Below are positions 8,915 through 17,361 of a DNA stretch of 64,000 bases, one piece after another. How positions within the stretch are numbered: the stretch's first letter is position 1; each line of letters opens with the position of its first letter. Position numbers and translations under genes: made by a program. Under the pieces are notes generated by a model, which was not told where the DNA came from, searched no databases, and worked only from the letters and a program-made list of their open reading frames with translations. Source of the stretch: Acidobacteriaceae bacterium (GTDB lineage Bacteria; Acidobacteriota; Terriglobia; Terriglobales; Acidobacteriaceae); NCBI GenBank assembly GCA_021323655.1, contig JAJPKO010000045.1, positions 1-64,000 of the forward strand. Direction: 5' to 3'.

Positions 8915-9271
8915 ATGATTTCGCAGAAGAACAGAGATGAGATTCGCAGGCGCATTCACTCCCGTATCCGCGAGAAGGTTACGGGCACCGCGGAGCGTCC
9001 GCGCCTGAGCGTTTACCGCTCGCTCAATCACATTTATGCTCAGGTGATTGATGACACAAAGGGTGTGACCGTGGCCTCAGCTTCCAGCAAGGCCGCCAGG
9101 CTGAAGACCGGCGGCAACGTCGCTGCGGCAAAGGAAATTGGCAAGCTCGTTGCGGAACGCGCGCAGGAAAAAGGCATCAAGAAGGTGGTGTTTGACCGTG
9201 GTGGCTATCTCTATCACGGGCGTATCAAGGCGTTGGCAGATGCCGCGCGCGAGTCCGGCCTGGAGTTTTAG
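8915..9271 (+). CDS. rplR: 50S ribosomal protein L18
   Basis: L18 binds 5S rRNA in the central protuberance together with L5 and L25. [26 protein letters not shown] (in part) and the C-terminal [26 protein letters not shown] are typical. It has 118 residues, the normal length. A GGAAGGAAAAAA site precedes the ATG. It lies between rplF and rpsE as in most bacteria. Confidence 0.98.
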   Translation: MISQKNRDEIRRRIHSRIREKVTGTAERPRLSVYRSLNHIYAQVIDDTKGVTVASASSKAARLKTGGNVAAAKEIGKLVAERAQEKGIKKVVFDRGGYLYHGRIKALADAARESGLEF

Positions 9272-9359
9272 TCAGTCAGGTTTTGAATGGGCACGGCTCC
9301 GGCCGCGCTGAAAGACAAGATAGATTTAGGGCTCTGGCCCTTGAGGAATCAGGAAGCGA

Positions 9360-9869
9360 ATGGCAATACTGAGAAAAAAATTGGATGCCGGGCAGTACAA
9401 CCTGAAAGACCAGGTGGTCGCCATCAACCGCGTGACGAAAGTGGTCAAAGGCGGTAAAAATATGTCCTTTGCAGCGCTGGTTGTGGTTGGCGATCCCGCC
9501 TCCGGCGTGGTTGGATATGGCTCCGGCAAAGCAAAAGAAGTACCGCAGGCCATCCGGAAGGGCATCGAGTCAGCAAAGAAGAACCTGATTCGCGTGAACC
9601 TGACCGAGACCACAATTCCGCACCAGGTCCTCGGACGCTTCGGTTCAGGCCAGGTGCTGCTTAAGCCGGCGCCGGAAGGTACGGGCGTCATTGCCGGCGG
9701 CGCAGTGCGTGCCGTCATGACATCGGCCGGCGTGCAGAACGTGCTGACCAAGAGCCTGGGCACGGCAAATCCGCATAACGTGATCAAGGCCACCTTCGAC
9801 GCACTCGGGCAGTTGCGTGACCGTCAGGAAGTGGCTGCGGTGCGTGGCAAGCAGGTTGAGGAGTTATAG
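9360..9869 (+). CDS. rpsE: 30S ribosomal protein S5
   Basis: S5 shapes the mRNA entry pore and affects decoding accuracy. Landmarks are [27 protein letters not shown] in the double-stranded RNA-binding-like N-terminal half, and [19 protein letters not shown] later. It has 169 residues, the normal length. rpmD begins 2 nt after its stop, so the two are probably coupled. Confidence 0.99.
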   Translation: MAILRKKLDAGQYNLKDQVVAINRVTKVVKGGKNMSFAALVVVGDPASGVVGYGSGKAKEVPQAIRKGIESAKKNLIRVNLTETTIPHQVLGRFGSGQVLLKPAPEGTGVIAGGAVRAVMTSAGVQNVLTKSLGTANPHNVIKATFDALGQLRDRQEVAAVRGKQVEEL

Positions 9870-9871
9870 TC

Positions 9872-10060
9872 ATGGCAGAGACCAAGGCGAAAATCAAAAT
9901 TCAGTACTACCGTTCCTTTATTCAGGCCCCGGTGAAGCACAAGAAGGTCGTGAAGGGTCTCGGCTTTACCCGTCTGAACCAGGTCGTCGAACGCGAGGAC
10001 ACGCCTTCCATCCGTGGAATGGTGAAGACCGTGCCGCACCTGGTGCGTATCATTGATTAA
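9872..10060 (+). CDS. rpmD: 50S ribosomal protein L30
   Basis: L30 is a small 50S protein near 5S rRNA that is absent from some bacterial lineages. The 62-residue sequence contains KIQYYRSFIQAPVKHKKVVKGLGFTRLNQ (in part) and RGMVKTVPHLVRI, which fit L30 well. It starts 2 nt after rpsE, and GTTGAGGAG inside the end of rpsE acts as its ribosome binding site. The spacer that follows holds a palindromic repeat. Confidence 0.97.
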   Translation: MAETKAKIKIQYYRSFIQAPVKHKKVVKGLGFTRLNQVVEREDTPSIRGMVKTVPHLVRIID

Positions 10061-10070
10061 TGATTAATGG

Positions 10071-10156
10071 TAGTTGTTAGTTACCCGCCCCAGTAAAACC
10101 AAAAAGTTGGCAGTTGCAGATGTTCAGGAACGAATAACTGACAACCAGCAACTGGG
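10071..10156 (+). repeat. AGTTGTTGG-family inverted repeat, rpmD-rplO spacer
   Basis: TAGTTGTTAGTTACCCGCC near the start is partly complementary to AATAACTGACAACCAGCAAC near the end, and GGCAGTTGC/GCAACTGGGG words are repeated inside. It shares its vocabulary with the spacers after rplF, infA, rpmJ and rpsD. No reading frame or ribosome binding site is evident within it. Confidence 0.6.
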
Positions 10157-10214
10157 GAATAAAAAACATGCGAGTCAGCCGGTGTAAGCCCGGCTGGCGT
10201 AGAGCGAGGACACA

Positions 10215-10655
10215 ATGAATCTTTCCAATCTGAGAAGGCCAAAAAACGCCAACAGGAACAAGAAGCGCGTCGGCCGTGGTATGGGCTCCGGACACGGTAA
10301 AACTTCGACCCGCGGACACAAGGGACAGGGCTCCCGTTCCGGATCCAGCCTGATGCGCGGTTTTGAAGGCGGCCAGATGCCGCTGCACCGCCGTCTGCCC
10401 AAGCGCGGCTTTACCAACATCTTTCGCGTCGAATACAACACGCTGAACCTGGACCGCCTGGTCGAGCTGGGTGAGACCGAGCTGACGCTGGAATATTTCG
10501 AGAAGAAGGGCCTCATCAAGAAAAAGAACGGGCTACTCAAGATTCTGGGCAATGGTGAACTGACGCAGGCCATTACGGTCCACGCGCACAAGTTCTCCAA
10601 AGCAGCCCAGGAAAAAATTGAGAAGGCGGGCGGCAAGGCCATTCTGGTAGCGTAA
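10215..10655 (+). CDS. rplO: 50S ribosomal protein L15
   Basis: L15 is a late-assembly 50S protein. The glycine/arginine-rich N-terminus (KKRVGRGMGSGHGKTSTRGHKGQ in pieces) and GGQMPLHRRLPKRGF are diagnostic. It has 146 residues, the normal length. The C-terminus, KAAQEKIEKAGGKAILV, is also typical. It precedes secY as in nearly all spc operons. Confidence 0.99.
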   Translation: MNLSNLRRPKNANRNKKRVGRGMGSGHGKTSTRGHKGQGSRSGSSLMRGFEGGQMPLHRRLPKRGFTNIFRVEYNTLNLDRLVELGETELTLEYFEKKGLIKKKNGLLKILGNGELTQAITVHAHKFSKAAQEKIEKAGGKAILVA

Positions 10656-10663
10656 GGGAAGCG

Positions 10664-10681
10664 AGGGCCGAATGGCCCTCC
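10664..10681 (+). other. hairpin in rplO-secY spacer
   Basis: GAGGGCC (10664-10670) and GGCCCTC (10675-10681) form a perfect 7-bp stem with a GAAT loop in the 41-nt gap between rplO and secY. No T-run follows. It ends 15 nt before the secY ATG, so it may influence secY translation rather than terminate transcription. Confidence 0.45.
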
Positions 10682-10696
10682 GGGACATCAGTTTTC

Positions 10697-12094
10697 ATGC
10701 TAGAGAAATTTGCGAATATCTTCCGTATCCCTGACCTGCGCAAGCGAGTGCTCTTTACCATGGCCATGCTCGCTGTCTACCGCCTCGGGTCTTTCATTCC
10801 CACTCCCGGTGTAAACACCACGGCACTTGAGCAGTTCTTTGATCTGCAAGGGGGAAGCGCCCTTGGCCTGGTCAACCTGTTCAGCGGCGGCAACCTGCGC
10901 CGACTGACTGTCTTTGCGCTGGGAATCATGCCGTACATCACGGCCTCCATTATTTTCCAGTTGCTTACCGTGGTTTATGAGCCGCTGGCCCGCCTCCAGA
11001 AAGAAGGCGAGCTTGGCCGGCGCAAGATCACGCAGTGGACGCGCTACATGACCGTCGGGCTTGGCATTGTCCAGTCTCTGGCCATTGCGCTGACACTCTC
11101 TCATGGAGCAGGCGGCCTGCAACTGGTGTTGAACCCCGGTCCCGGGTTCGTCTTCATGACCGTCATCACCCTGACCACAGGCACCACCTTCATTATGTGG
11201 CTTGGTGAGCAGATTACCGATCGCGGTATCGGCAACGGCATGAGCTTGCTGATTTTTGCCGGAATCGTCGTCGGCCTTCCGCGCGCCATCCAGGAACTGA
11301 TTGAGACGGCGCGCTCCGAAAAATTCGGTCCTTTTACCGTTCCAGCGCTGATTCTGCTGGTGGCGGCCATGATTGCCGTGGTCGTCTTCATCGTGTATGT
11401 GGAGCGCAGTGAGCGCCGCATTCCGGTGCAGTATGCCAAGCGCATCGTCGGGCGCCGCATGATGGGTGGCCAGTCCACGCACCTGCCGCTGCGGGTCAAC
11501 TCCGGTGGCGTCATGCCGATCATCTTTGCCGCCTCCGTACTTTCAGCTCCGCTGCTCTTTGCGCAGTCGTCGTTTGTTCGCAACAGCGCGGTCCTCACTC
11601 GCATCTTCGACGCGCTCCATGCCGGCGAGCCCTGGTACGAGTTCCTGTACATGGTCGCCATCATCTTCTTCGCCTATTTCTACATTTCGATCGTCTTCCG
11701 CCCGGATGACATCGCTGACAATATGCGGAAGTACGGTGGTTTCATTCCCGGAATCCGTCCCGGCAAGCGCACCTCAGACTTCATCAATGACATTCTGACG
11801 CGCATTACGCTGGTAGGCGCGCTGTACCTGATCGTCGTTGCCATTATTCCGCAGATTCTCATCAGCGGTATCCATCTGAACCACCTCTGGCTGGTAGGGC
11901 CACTGTTTGAGCACATGCCGCTCTGGGTAACCAACGGCCTTGGCTTCAACTTTTACTTCGGTGGAACTTCGCTGCTGATCGTCGTCGGCGTGGCCATGGA
12001 CACGGTCAATCAGGTGGAGTCGCAGTTGATCATGCGCCACTACGAAGGCTTCTCGTCGCGCAGCGCACGAATCCGTGGAAGGCGGGCCTGGTAG
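10697..12094 (+). CDS. secY: preprotein translocase subunit SecY
   Basis: SecY is the channel subunit of the SecYEG translocon in the inner membrane, carrying secreted and membrane proteins. It is 465 residues long with about ten hydrophobic segments. Landmarks are RLGSFIPTPGV in the first segment, TQWTRYMTVGL, GIGNGMSLLIFAGIVVGLP, VYVERSERRIPVQYAKR and PGIRPGKRTSDFI. The length is slightly above the usual ~440 because of a somewhat longer loop. adk begins directly after its stop. Confidence 0.98.
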   Translation: MLEKFANIFRIPDLRKRVLFTMAMLAVYRLGSFIPTPGVNTTALEQFFDLQGGSALGLVNLFSGGNLRRLTVFALGIMPYITASIIFQLLTVVYEPLARLQKEGELGRRKITQWTRYMTVGLGIVQSLAIALTLSHGAGGLQLVLNPGPGFVFMTVITLTTGTTFIMWLGEQITDRGIGNGMSLLIFAGIVVGLPRAIQELIETARSEKFGPFTVPALILLVAAMIAVVVFIVYVERSERRIPVQYAKRIVGRRMMGGQSTHLPLRVNSGGVMPIIFAASVLSAPLLFAQSSFVRNSAVLTRIFDALHAGEPWYEFLYMVAIIFFAYFYISIVFRPDDIADNMRKYGGFIPGIRPGKRTSDFINDILTRITLVGALYLIVVAIIPQILISGIHLNHLWLVGPLFEHMPLWVTNGLGFNFYFGGTSLLIVVGVAMDTVNQVESQLIMRHYEGFSSRSARIRGRRAW

Positions 12095-12820
12095 GTGGCG
12101 GTAGCGGTGGGTCAAAAGCAGGCAGATGGCGGGAATGCAGTCAAGATCGTTCCCGGTCCGGTCCTCCTTCTCGGCGCACCCGGAGTAGGAAAGGGCACCC
12201 AGGCGAAGGCCATTATGGCCGCCTGGGGGGTTCCGCAGATCTCTACCGGCGACATCCTTCGCGCAAACGTCTCCGGTGGCACGGAATTAGGTCAGGCCGC
12301 GAAGGCCATCATAGACCGGGGTGAGCTCGTGCCTGATGCCCTGGTCAATGAAATGGTCGCCGACCGCCTGACGCAACCCGACACCGCGAGCGGCTATATC
12401 CTGGACGGCTTCCCCCGCACGCTGGGCCAGGCGGAATGGCTGGACAGGCACCTCGAAGCCAGCAGCAACCGGCTTCCGGTGGTTGCTGTCAGCATTAAAG
12501 TAAGCTATACTCAGTTATTGCGCCGAATTACCGGCAGGCGCAACTGTCCAGTCTGCAAGAGCATTTATAACATCTACTTGCAGCCGCCGAAGGTAGATGA
12601 GATTTGCGACCTTGACGGCACGCCGTTGGCGCGGCGCTCTGATGACACAGAAGCAGTTTTCGAGGAGCGGATGCGGACCTATGATTCGCTGACAGCTCCG
12701 GTCGTGGAGCATTATCGTGCCCAGGGGCGCTTTGAAGAAGTGGACGGTGAGCAGCCGGTGGATGCAGTCACAGCCGCTGTCATGGCTGCTGTTTTGCGTC
12801 TGAGAGGGACAGCAGTCTGA
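12095..12820 (+). CDS. adk: adenylate kinase
   Basis: Adenylate kinase converts ATP plus AMP to two ADP in the cytoplasm. The P-loop GAPGVGKGTQ lies at residues 28-37, and the lid has a zinc site with CPVC and, 17 residues on, CDLDG (a Cys3-Asp pattern known in several adenylate kinases). There is no ATG near the N-terminus. GTG immediately after the secY stop gives 241 residues with a ~22-residue leader before the kinase fold; an in-frame GTG four codons later is the alternative. Its stop overlaps the map start (TGATG). Confidence 0.95.
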   Translation: MAVAVGQKQADGGNAVKIVPGPVLLLGAPGVGKGTQAKAIMAAWGVPQISTGDILRANVSGGTELGQAAKAIIDRGELVPDALVNEMVADRLTQPDTASGYILDGFPRTLGQAEWLDRHLEASSNRLPVVAVSIKVSYTQLLRRITGRRNCPVCKSIYNIYLQPPKVDEICDLDGTPLARRSDDTEAVFEERMRTYDSLTAPVVEHYRAQGRFEEVDGEQPVDAVTAAVMAAVLRLRGTAV

Positions 12821-13572
12821 TGGCCATCGTGATTAAGACGTCGCAGGAAGTAGAAAAAATGCGGCGCAGCGGAGCGGTCGTTCGAGAGATCCTCGAGTAT
12901 GTGCGTGGCTTTGTCAAGTCAGGAGCTACCACGATGGATCTTGAGAATGCGGCCGTCCGGAAAATCGAAGAGCTGGGCGTCAAGCCGGCATTTAAGGGAT
13001 ACCACGGTTATCCCTGTGTGCTGTGCACTTCGATCAATCAGGAGGTCGTCCACGGGATCCCATCGGCAAAGCGGGTCCTGCGTGAGGGCGACATCGTTTC
13101 GATTGATACCGGCGTGATCATAGACGGCTACTATGGCGATTCTGCGATCACGGTCCCGGTGGGTGAAAAAATCGCTCCGAAGGCGCAGCGTCTGCTCGAT
13201 GTAACCAAAGCCTCGCTTGAGCGTGGAATTCAGGCCGTCAGGGCAGGAGCAACGCTCGGCGATATTGGCGCCGCGGTACAGAATGTGGTGGAAGCCGAAG
13301 GCTTCAGCGTTGTACGTGAGTTTGTCGGGCACGGTATTGGTACCTCGCTGCATGAAGACCCGCAGGTCCCGAATTTTGGCCGGCGCGGCCAGGGTATGAA
13401 GCTGCGCGAAGGGATGGTCCTCTGCATCGAGCCGATGGTCAACTCGGGTAGGCCCGACGTACAGGTCCTGGCGGATGGCTGGACGGCCGTCACGCAGGAC
13501 GGAAGTTTGAGTGCGCACTTTGAGCACACGGTTGCCGTTACGAAAGATGGCGCTGTAGTGCTGACGCAATAG
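12820..13572 (+). CDS. map: methionine aminopeptidase, type I
   Basis: Removes the initiator methionine from nascent proteins. The five metal ligands of the family are visible: D96, D107, H171, E204 and E235, in the contexts SIDTGVI, YYGDSA, VGHGIG, CIEPMV and HFEHTV. It has 250 residues, the normal length for the short type I form without an N-terminal zinc domain. The start overlaps the adk stop by one base, so translation is probably coupled. Confidence 0.98.
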   Translation: MAIVIKTSQEVEKMRRSGAVVREILEYVRGFVKSGATTMDLENAAVRKIEELGVKPAFKGYHGYPCVLCTSINQEVVHGIPSAKRVLREGDIVSIDTGVIIDGYYGDSAITVPVGEKIAPKAQRLLDVTKASLERGIQAVRAGATLGDIGAAVQNVVEAEGFSVVREFVGHGIGTSLHEDPQVPNFGRRGQGMKLREGMVLCIEPMVNSGRPDVQVLADGWTAVTQDGSLSAHFEHTVAVTKDGAVVLTQ

Positions 13573-13616
13573 ATCATTCAGGGTCAGCCAGGGCTGACAG
13601 AATCGGGATTCAGCGA

Positions 13617-13835
13617 TTGTCGAAAGAAGACGCGATTGAAGTCATGGCGACGGTGCTTGAGACGTTGCCTAATGCCATGTTCAAGGTTGAGCTTGAGAAC
13701 AAGCACCAGGTACTGGCGCATGTCTCAGGCCGCATGCGGAAAAACTTTATTCGCATCCTCCCCGGGGATCGGGTCGCCGTAGAGCTGAGCCCCTATGACC
13801 TGACACGCGGAAGGATCGTTTACCGCTACAAATAA
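13617..13835 (+). CDS. infA: translation initiation factor IF-1 (TTG start)
   Basis: IF-1 binds the 30S A site during initiation. The 72-residue OB-fold protein ends with the typical [27 protein letters not shown] (partly quoted). Full length requires initiation at TTG, giving [19 protein letters not shown]; the first in-frame ATG is nine codons later and would remove the first beta strand, so TTG is preferred. No strong Shine-Dalgarno sequence is seen upstream. A weak start on a translation factor could matter for regulation. Confidence 0.95.
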   Translation: MSKEDAIEVMATVLETLPNAMFKVELENKHQVLAHVSGRMRKNFIRILPGDRVAVELSPYDLTRGRIVYRYK

Positions 13836-13837
13836 GT

Positions 13838-13905
13838 TCTTAGTTGTTGGTTGTCGGTCCTGAGTGGTTTTACTGGCAACTGGGGACGAATAACTAACAA
13901 CCTGG
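13838..13905 (+). repeat. AGTTGTTGG-family inverted repeat, infA-rpmJ spacer
   Basis: The left arm TTAGTTGTTGGTTGTCGGTCC and the right arm GGGGACGAATAACTAACAACC are imperfectly complementary over about 20 bp. ACTGGCAACTGG lies between them. The left arm shares TTAGTTGTTGGT exactly with the rplF-rplR spacer. The right end merges with the GGAG ribosome binding site of rpmJ, so folding could expose or hide that site. Confidence 0.65.
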
Positions 13906-13914
13906 AGTTGATTG

Positions 13915-14028
13915 ATGAAAGTTCGTGCATCTGTAAAGAAAATTTGCGACAAGTGCAAGGTCATTCACCGCCGCGGGGTGGTGCGCGTGATCTGCGAGAA
14001 CTCAAAGCATAAACAGCGTCAAGGCTAA
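13915..14028 (+). CDS. rpmJ: 50S ribosomal protein L36
   Basis: L36 is the smallest 50S protein, a zinc ribbon near the base of the L7/L12 stalk. This 37-residue gene begins [16 protein letters not shown] and has zinc ligands C11, C14, C27 and H32 in the standard spacing, so it is the zinc-binding (C+) form. GGAG precedes the ATG at suitable distance. It sits between infA and rpsM, its usual place. Confidence 0.97.
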
Positions 14029-14031
14029 GGA

Positions 14032-14100
14032 TAGTTATTGTTGCCAGTTGTTGGTCCCCGGAACAGTTGACTGGAGACTGGTGACTGGCCAACAGGCTGG
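14032..14100 (+). repeat. AGTTGTTGG-family repeat, rpmJ-rpsM spacer
   Basis: The element contains TTGCCAGTTGTTGGTCCCCG, which recurs with one change in the rpsD-rpoA spacer. It is followed by the words ACTGGAGACTGGTGACTGGCC that pair loosely back with the left part. It begins right after the rpmJ stop. No coding potential was seen in it. Confidence 0.6.
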
Positions 14101-14142
14101 GATCTGCAAGTGTTGGGGCGAGTTAGCCAGGAAAGGCTTGCG

Positions 14143-14232
14143 ATGAACCTCATGATCCGGAAACAGCCTCACAACCCGCCGTACTCGAAGAGGACGGCAC
14201 AACCGCCCCGGGGAAATCCGGGAGCAACTTAA
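14143..14232 (+). CDS. possible 29-residue ORF before rpsM
   Basis: An ATG preceded by AGGAAAGG six bases upstream opens a frame of 29 codons, very rich in Pro, Arg and Gln, ending 10 nt before the rpsM ATG. It has no family I recognise. It could be a leader peptide coupling translation to rpsM, or simply chance in a GC-rich spacer. The good ribosome binding site and the position right before rpsM are the only support. Confidence 0.25.
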   Translation: MNLMIRKQPHNPPYSKRTAQPPRGNPGAT

Positions 14233-14242
14233 GAAGGGAACC

Positions 14243-14629
14243 ATGGCACGTATTGCTGGCGTTGATCTGCCCCGCCAAAAGCAGGCCCGGATCGCGCTCA
14301 CTTACATCTACGGCATCGGAAACCCTCGCGCATTGAGCATTCTGGAAAAGGCGAACGTGGATCCGTTCAAGAAAATCCAGGACCTCGGTGAAGACGAGGT
14401 AAACCGCATCCGCCAGGTCATTGAAGACGAAGGCTCAGTCGAGGGCGACCTGCGCAAAGATGTCTCAATGCACATCAAGCGGTTGATTGATATTCAGTCC
14501 TATCGCGGACTGCGGCACCGCCGCAGCCTCCCGGTACGCGGACAGCGCACCCACACCAACGCACGCACCCGCAAGGGCCCGCGTAAGGGCACGGTAGCGA
14601 ACAAGAAGAAAGCGACGGCGAAGACCTAA
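14243..14629 (+). CDS. rpsM: 30S ribosomal protein S13
   Basis: S13 in the 30S head contacts the P-site tRNA and forms bridges with the 50S subunit. [26 protein letters not shown] at the start (partly quoted) and [28 protein letters not shown] near the end are standard. It has 128 residues. AAGAAGGGAACC precedes the ATG. The stop overlaps the rpsK ATG (TAATG), so the two are probably coupled. Confidence 0.99.
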   Translation: MARIAGVDLPRQKQARIALTYIYGIGNPRALSILEKANVDPFKKIQDLGEDEVNRIRQVIEDEGSVEGDLRKDVSMHIKRLIDIQSYRGLRHRRSLPVRGQRTHTNARTRKGPRKGTVANKKKATAKT

Positions 14630-15045
14630 TGGCAAAAGCACAGCAGGGCGCCGGAAAGGCCGCCAGGAACAAGAAATTCAAAAAGCGCGAACGCAAGAAT
14701 GTGCCCTTTGGCGTGGTGCACATTCAGGCTTCGTTCAACAACACCATCGTCACCATTACCGACCAGCAGGGCAACACCCTTTCATGGAAGAGCTCGGGTT
14801 CACTCGGCTTCCGCGGGTCGCGTAAAGGGACCCCGTTCGCCGCGCAGCAGGCCGCCATCAACGCCGCCAACCAGGCGCGTGAGCACGGACTGCGTTCGGT
14901 GGATGTCCGCGTCGCCGGCCCCGGCTCGGGCCGTGAATCGGCCATCCGCGCGCTCGCCGCTGCGGGAATCGAAGTGCGCTCCATTCGCGACGTTACCCCG
15001 ATTCCGCACAACGGCTGCCGCCCGCCGAAGCGCCGGAGAGTGTAA
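14629..15045 (+). CDS. rpsK: 30S ribosomal protein S11
   Basis: S11 forms part of the platform and the mRNA exit channel. [40 protein letters not shown] and the C-terminal [18 protein letters not shown] are diagnostic. It has 138 residues, slightly above the usual ~129 because of a basic N-terminal stretch. The gene directly after it, 3 nt away, is not rpsD but a DUF1272 protein, an unusual insertion into the alpha operon. Confidence 0.99.
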   Translation: MAKAQQGAGKAARNKKFKKRERKNVPFGVVHIQASFNNTIVTITDQQGNTLSWKSSGSLGFRGSRKGTPFAAQQAAINAANQAREHGLRSVDVRVAGPGSGRESAIRALAAAGIEVRSIRDVTPIPHNGCRPPKRRRV

Positions 15046-15048
15046 AAG

Positions 15049-15231
15049 ATGCCGCTTGCGATGCAGGGGGAGTGCCAGCTATGCAAAACACCACTCCCGC
15101 CTGAATCGGAGGCGTATATCTGTGTCTACGAGTGTACGTTTTGTCCCGATTGCTGGCAGGCTTTACAAAAAATCTGCCCCAATTGCGGAAACGAACTGGT
15201 TTGCCGACCCAGAAAAAAGTCCTCAGAATAG
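15049..15231 (+). CDS. DUF1272 small zinc-ribbon protein inside alpha operon
   Basis: A 60-residue protein with eight cysteines in paired knuckles: C9-x2-C12, C25-x3-C29, C32-x2-C35 and C43-x2-C46. The phrases ECTFCPDC and CPNCGNEL match the DUF1272 family, whose function is unknown. It probably binds one or two zinc ions. It starts 3 nt after rpsK with GAGAG upstream and ends about 100 nt before rpsD, so it is surely co-transcribed with ribosomal genes. A role in zinc handling or ribosome biogenesis is only a guess from context. Confidence 0.85.
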   Translation: MPLAMQGECQLCKTPLPPESEAYICVYECTFCPDCWQALQKICPNCGNELVCRPRKKSSE

Positions 15232-15337
15232 CCAGATAGCTGGCGCCTGAGGACTGGCGACTGTAAACTAATGAATGGACCGGGACGAAGCGCTCTCGCG
15301 CGTAAACCGGTCGTCACCTGAAGTCAAGGAGAAGAAA

Positions 15338-15967
15338 TTGGCACGTTATACCGGTGCAGTATGCCGCCTTTGCCGTCGCGAAGGCATGAAGCTCTTCCTG
15401 AAGGGCACCAAGTGTTTTTCTGACAAATGCCCCATTGAAAAGCGCAATTTTGCCCCCGGCCAGCACGGCCGCGACCGCAAGGCGAAGGTGGTGGGTTACG
15501 GCCTCCAGCTTCGTGAAAAGCAGAAGGCAAAGCGCATCTACTTCACCCTCGAAGGTCAGTTCCGCGAGTACTACGAGAAAGCGTCGCGCGCCCAGGGCGT
15601 TACCGGCGAACTGCTCTTGCAGCAGCTTGAGCGCCGCCTCGACAACGTGGCCTACCGCCTTGGATTTGCTTCCTCGCGCCGCCAGGCCCGCCAGATCGTT
15701 CGCCATGGGCATGTGGAAGTCAACGGCCGCAAAGTGAACATTCCTTCATTTCAGGTGAGCGTGGGCGACGAGATCAAGGTTCGCCCCAATAGCCAGAAGC
15801 TGACCGTGCTTGAGACCTCGCGCGAGTTCGCGAGCCACCAGCCCGCCCCCAACTGGCTCTCGGTAGACCATGCAAATCTGTCCGGCAAGGTTCTGGCCCT
15901 GCCCAAGCGCGAAGATATCCAGTTGCCGGTCAACGAACAGCTGATCGTCGAACTGTACAGCAAGTAG
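15338..15967 (+). CDS. rpsD: 30S ribosomal protein S4 (TTG start)
   Basis: S4 nucleates 30S assembly and in Escherichia coli represses the alpha operon. The best start is TTG at 15338, giving [18 protein letters not shown] and 209 residues, the family length. AAGGAGAAGAAA sits just upstream; an in-frame ATG 21 codons earlier lacks such a site and would add an alien N-terminus. Cysteines C9, C12, C26 and C31 make the zinc knuckle of the C+ form. The S4 RNA-binding domain ([23 protein letters not shown] in part) follows. Confidence 0.96.
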   Translation: MARYTGAVCRLCRREGMKLFLKGTKCFSDKCPIEKRNFAPGQHGRDRKAKVVGYGLQLREKQKAKRIYFTLEGQFREYYEKASRAQGVTGELLLQQLERRLDNVAYRLGFASSRRQARQIVRHGHVEVNGRKVNIPSFQVSVGDEIKVRPNSQKLTVLETSREFASHQPAPNWLSVDHANLSGKVLALPKREDIQLPVNEQLIVELYSK

Positions 15968-16046
15968 TGAGTTGCCAGTTGTTGGCCCCCGGTAAGTCTG
16001 GTTTTACCTCGGGGACTGGGCACTGGAGACTGATCACTACAAACCA
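15968..16046 (+). repeat. AGTTGTTGG-family repeat, rpsD-rpoA spacer
   Basis: It contains TTGCCAGTTGTTGGCCCCCG, nearly identical to the rpmJ-rpsM spacer element. The right half, CGGGGACTGGGCACTGGAG, is partly complementary to the left, and a small GGTAA/TTACC hairpin lies in the middle. It begins right after the rpsD stop. No coding signal was seen in the ~150 nt between rpsD and rpoA. Confidence 0.6.
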
Positions 16047-16123
16047 ATAACTCTTTCTCAGGAGAGAAAACAGACGTAGACACTGCAGAATGCTTCGCAG
16101 GTCACGTCAGGAGCGAAACGATA

Positions 16124-17218
16124 ATGCTTTGGAGAGGATTTCAAAAGCCGAAACGGTTGGCGGTGGATACCGATACGCTGACCAACACCTACGGAAAGTT
16201 CAGTGCCCAGCCATTTGAGCGCGGCTTCGGGACCACCGTGGGCAATGCCCTGCGCCGCACCCTGCTTTCATCCATTGAAGGCGCGGCCGTCACCGCCGTC
16301 AAAATTGAAGGCGTCCTGCACGAGTTCCAGTCCATCACCGGAGTCGTGGAAGATGCCACCGACATCATCCTGAACCTGAAGCAGATCCCGTTCAAGCTTA
16401 ACGGCGAAGGCCCCAAGGCCCTCTACCTGCGCGCCGAGCAGCCCGGCGTCGTCACTTCAGGCATGATCGAGGCCGACGGCGACGTGGAAATCCTCGACAA
16501 AGACATCTACATCGCCACCGTGAGCGAAGGCGGCAAGCTGGACATGGAAATGCGCCTGAAGCGCGGCCGTGGCTACATCTCCGCTGACAAGAACTTTGAC
16601 TCCGACCTCGGTATCGGCTTCATCCCGGTGGATTCGGTCCACTCACCCGTCCGCAAGGTCAACTTCACCGTGGATGCAGCGCGTCTGGGCCAGATCACCG
16701 ACTATGACAAGCTCACGCTTGAAGTCTGGACCAATGGCTCCGTGCTTCCCGCAGACGCCATCGGCCTTGCTGCCAAGCTGCTCAAGGACCACATGAGCAT
16801 CTTCATCAACTTTGAGGAAGAGATCGAAGCCGAGCAGCAGGCCGACGAGGGCCGCGTGCAGCTGCGCAACGACAATCTCAACCGCTCAGTCGAAGAGCTG
16901 GAGCTGAGTGTCCGCAGCTACAACTGCCTCAAGAACGCCAATATCCAGACCATCGGCGAGCTGGTACAGAAGACTGAAGCCGAGATGCTGAAGACCAAGA
17001 ACTTCGGCCGCAAGTCCCTCAATGAGATCAAGGAAATCCTTGCCCAGATGGGGCTTTCGCTCGGCATGAAGATTGACGAACACGGCAATGCGGTGCCTGG
17101 CCCGACCAGCGTTCTGCCCTCTGCGCAGCTCGCAGCCAGCCGGTACAACCAATTTGACGAAGAGGAAGGACTGGATGAGGCGGACATTCCGCTCCAGTCC
17201 GAACCAGAAAACTTCTAA
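16124..17218 (+). CDS. rpoA: DNA-directed RNA polymerase subunit alpha
   Basis: The alpha subunit dimerises to nucleate polymerase assembly and contacts UP elements and activators through its C-terminal domain. The N-terminal domain shows [23 protein letters not shown]. The C-terminal domain includes [23 protein letters not shown] and the helix-hairpin-helix region [15 protein letters not shown]. It has 364 residues, longer than the ~330 of Escherichia coli because of an acidic tail after the C-terminal domain. It is followed by a 143-nt repeat-bearing spacer. Confidence 0.99.
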   Translation: MLWRGFQKPKRLAVDTDTLTNTYGKFSAQPFERGFGTTVGNALRRTLLSSIEGAAVTAVKIEGVLHEFQSITGVVEDATDIILNLKQIPFKLNGEGPKALYLRAEQPGVVTSGMIEADGDVEILDKDIYIATVSEGGKLDMEMRLKRGRGYISADKNFDSDLGIGFIPVDSVHSPVRKVNFTVDAARLGQITDYDKLTLEVWTNGSVLPADAIGLAAKLLKDHMSIFINFEEEIEAEQQADEGRVQLRNDNLNRSVEELELSVRSYNCLKNANIQTIGELVQKTEAEMLKTKNFGRKSLNEIKEILAQMGLSLGMKIDEHGNAVPGPTSVLPSAQLAASRYNQFDEEEGLDEADIPLQSEPENF

Positions 17219-17358
17219 CAGAGCACAAGGGCACAGATCTCAAAGACCTGGGCCCTGAACTCTAAGAAATTTTACGGTCACAAACCACAGGCGGCAGGCC
17301 CCAGTACAGAAAACTGAGGTCCTGCGCCCTGAGCACTGTGCCCTGATAAGAGAGACTA
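17219..17358 (+). repeat. CAGGGC-family inverted repeat, rpoA-rplQ spacer
   Basis: GAGCACAAGGGCACAGATCT on the left and TGAGCACTGTGCCCTGATAA on the right form an imperfect long inverted repeat, with GGCCCTGAAC and CAGGCGGCAGGCCCCAG inside. The right arm is the reverse complement of the rpsC-rplP spacer element with few changes. Nothing in it looks coding. It separates rpoA from rplQ in the same transcription unit. Confidence 0.6.
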
Positions 17359-17361
17359 GCC

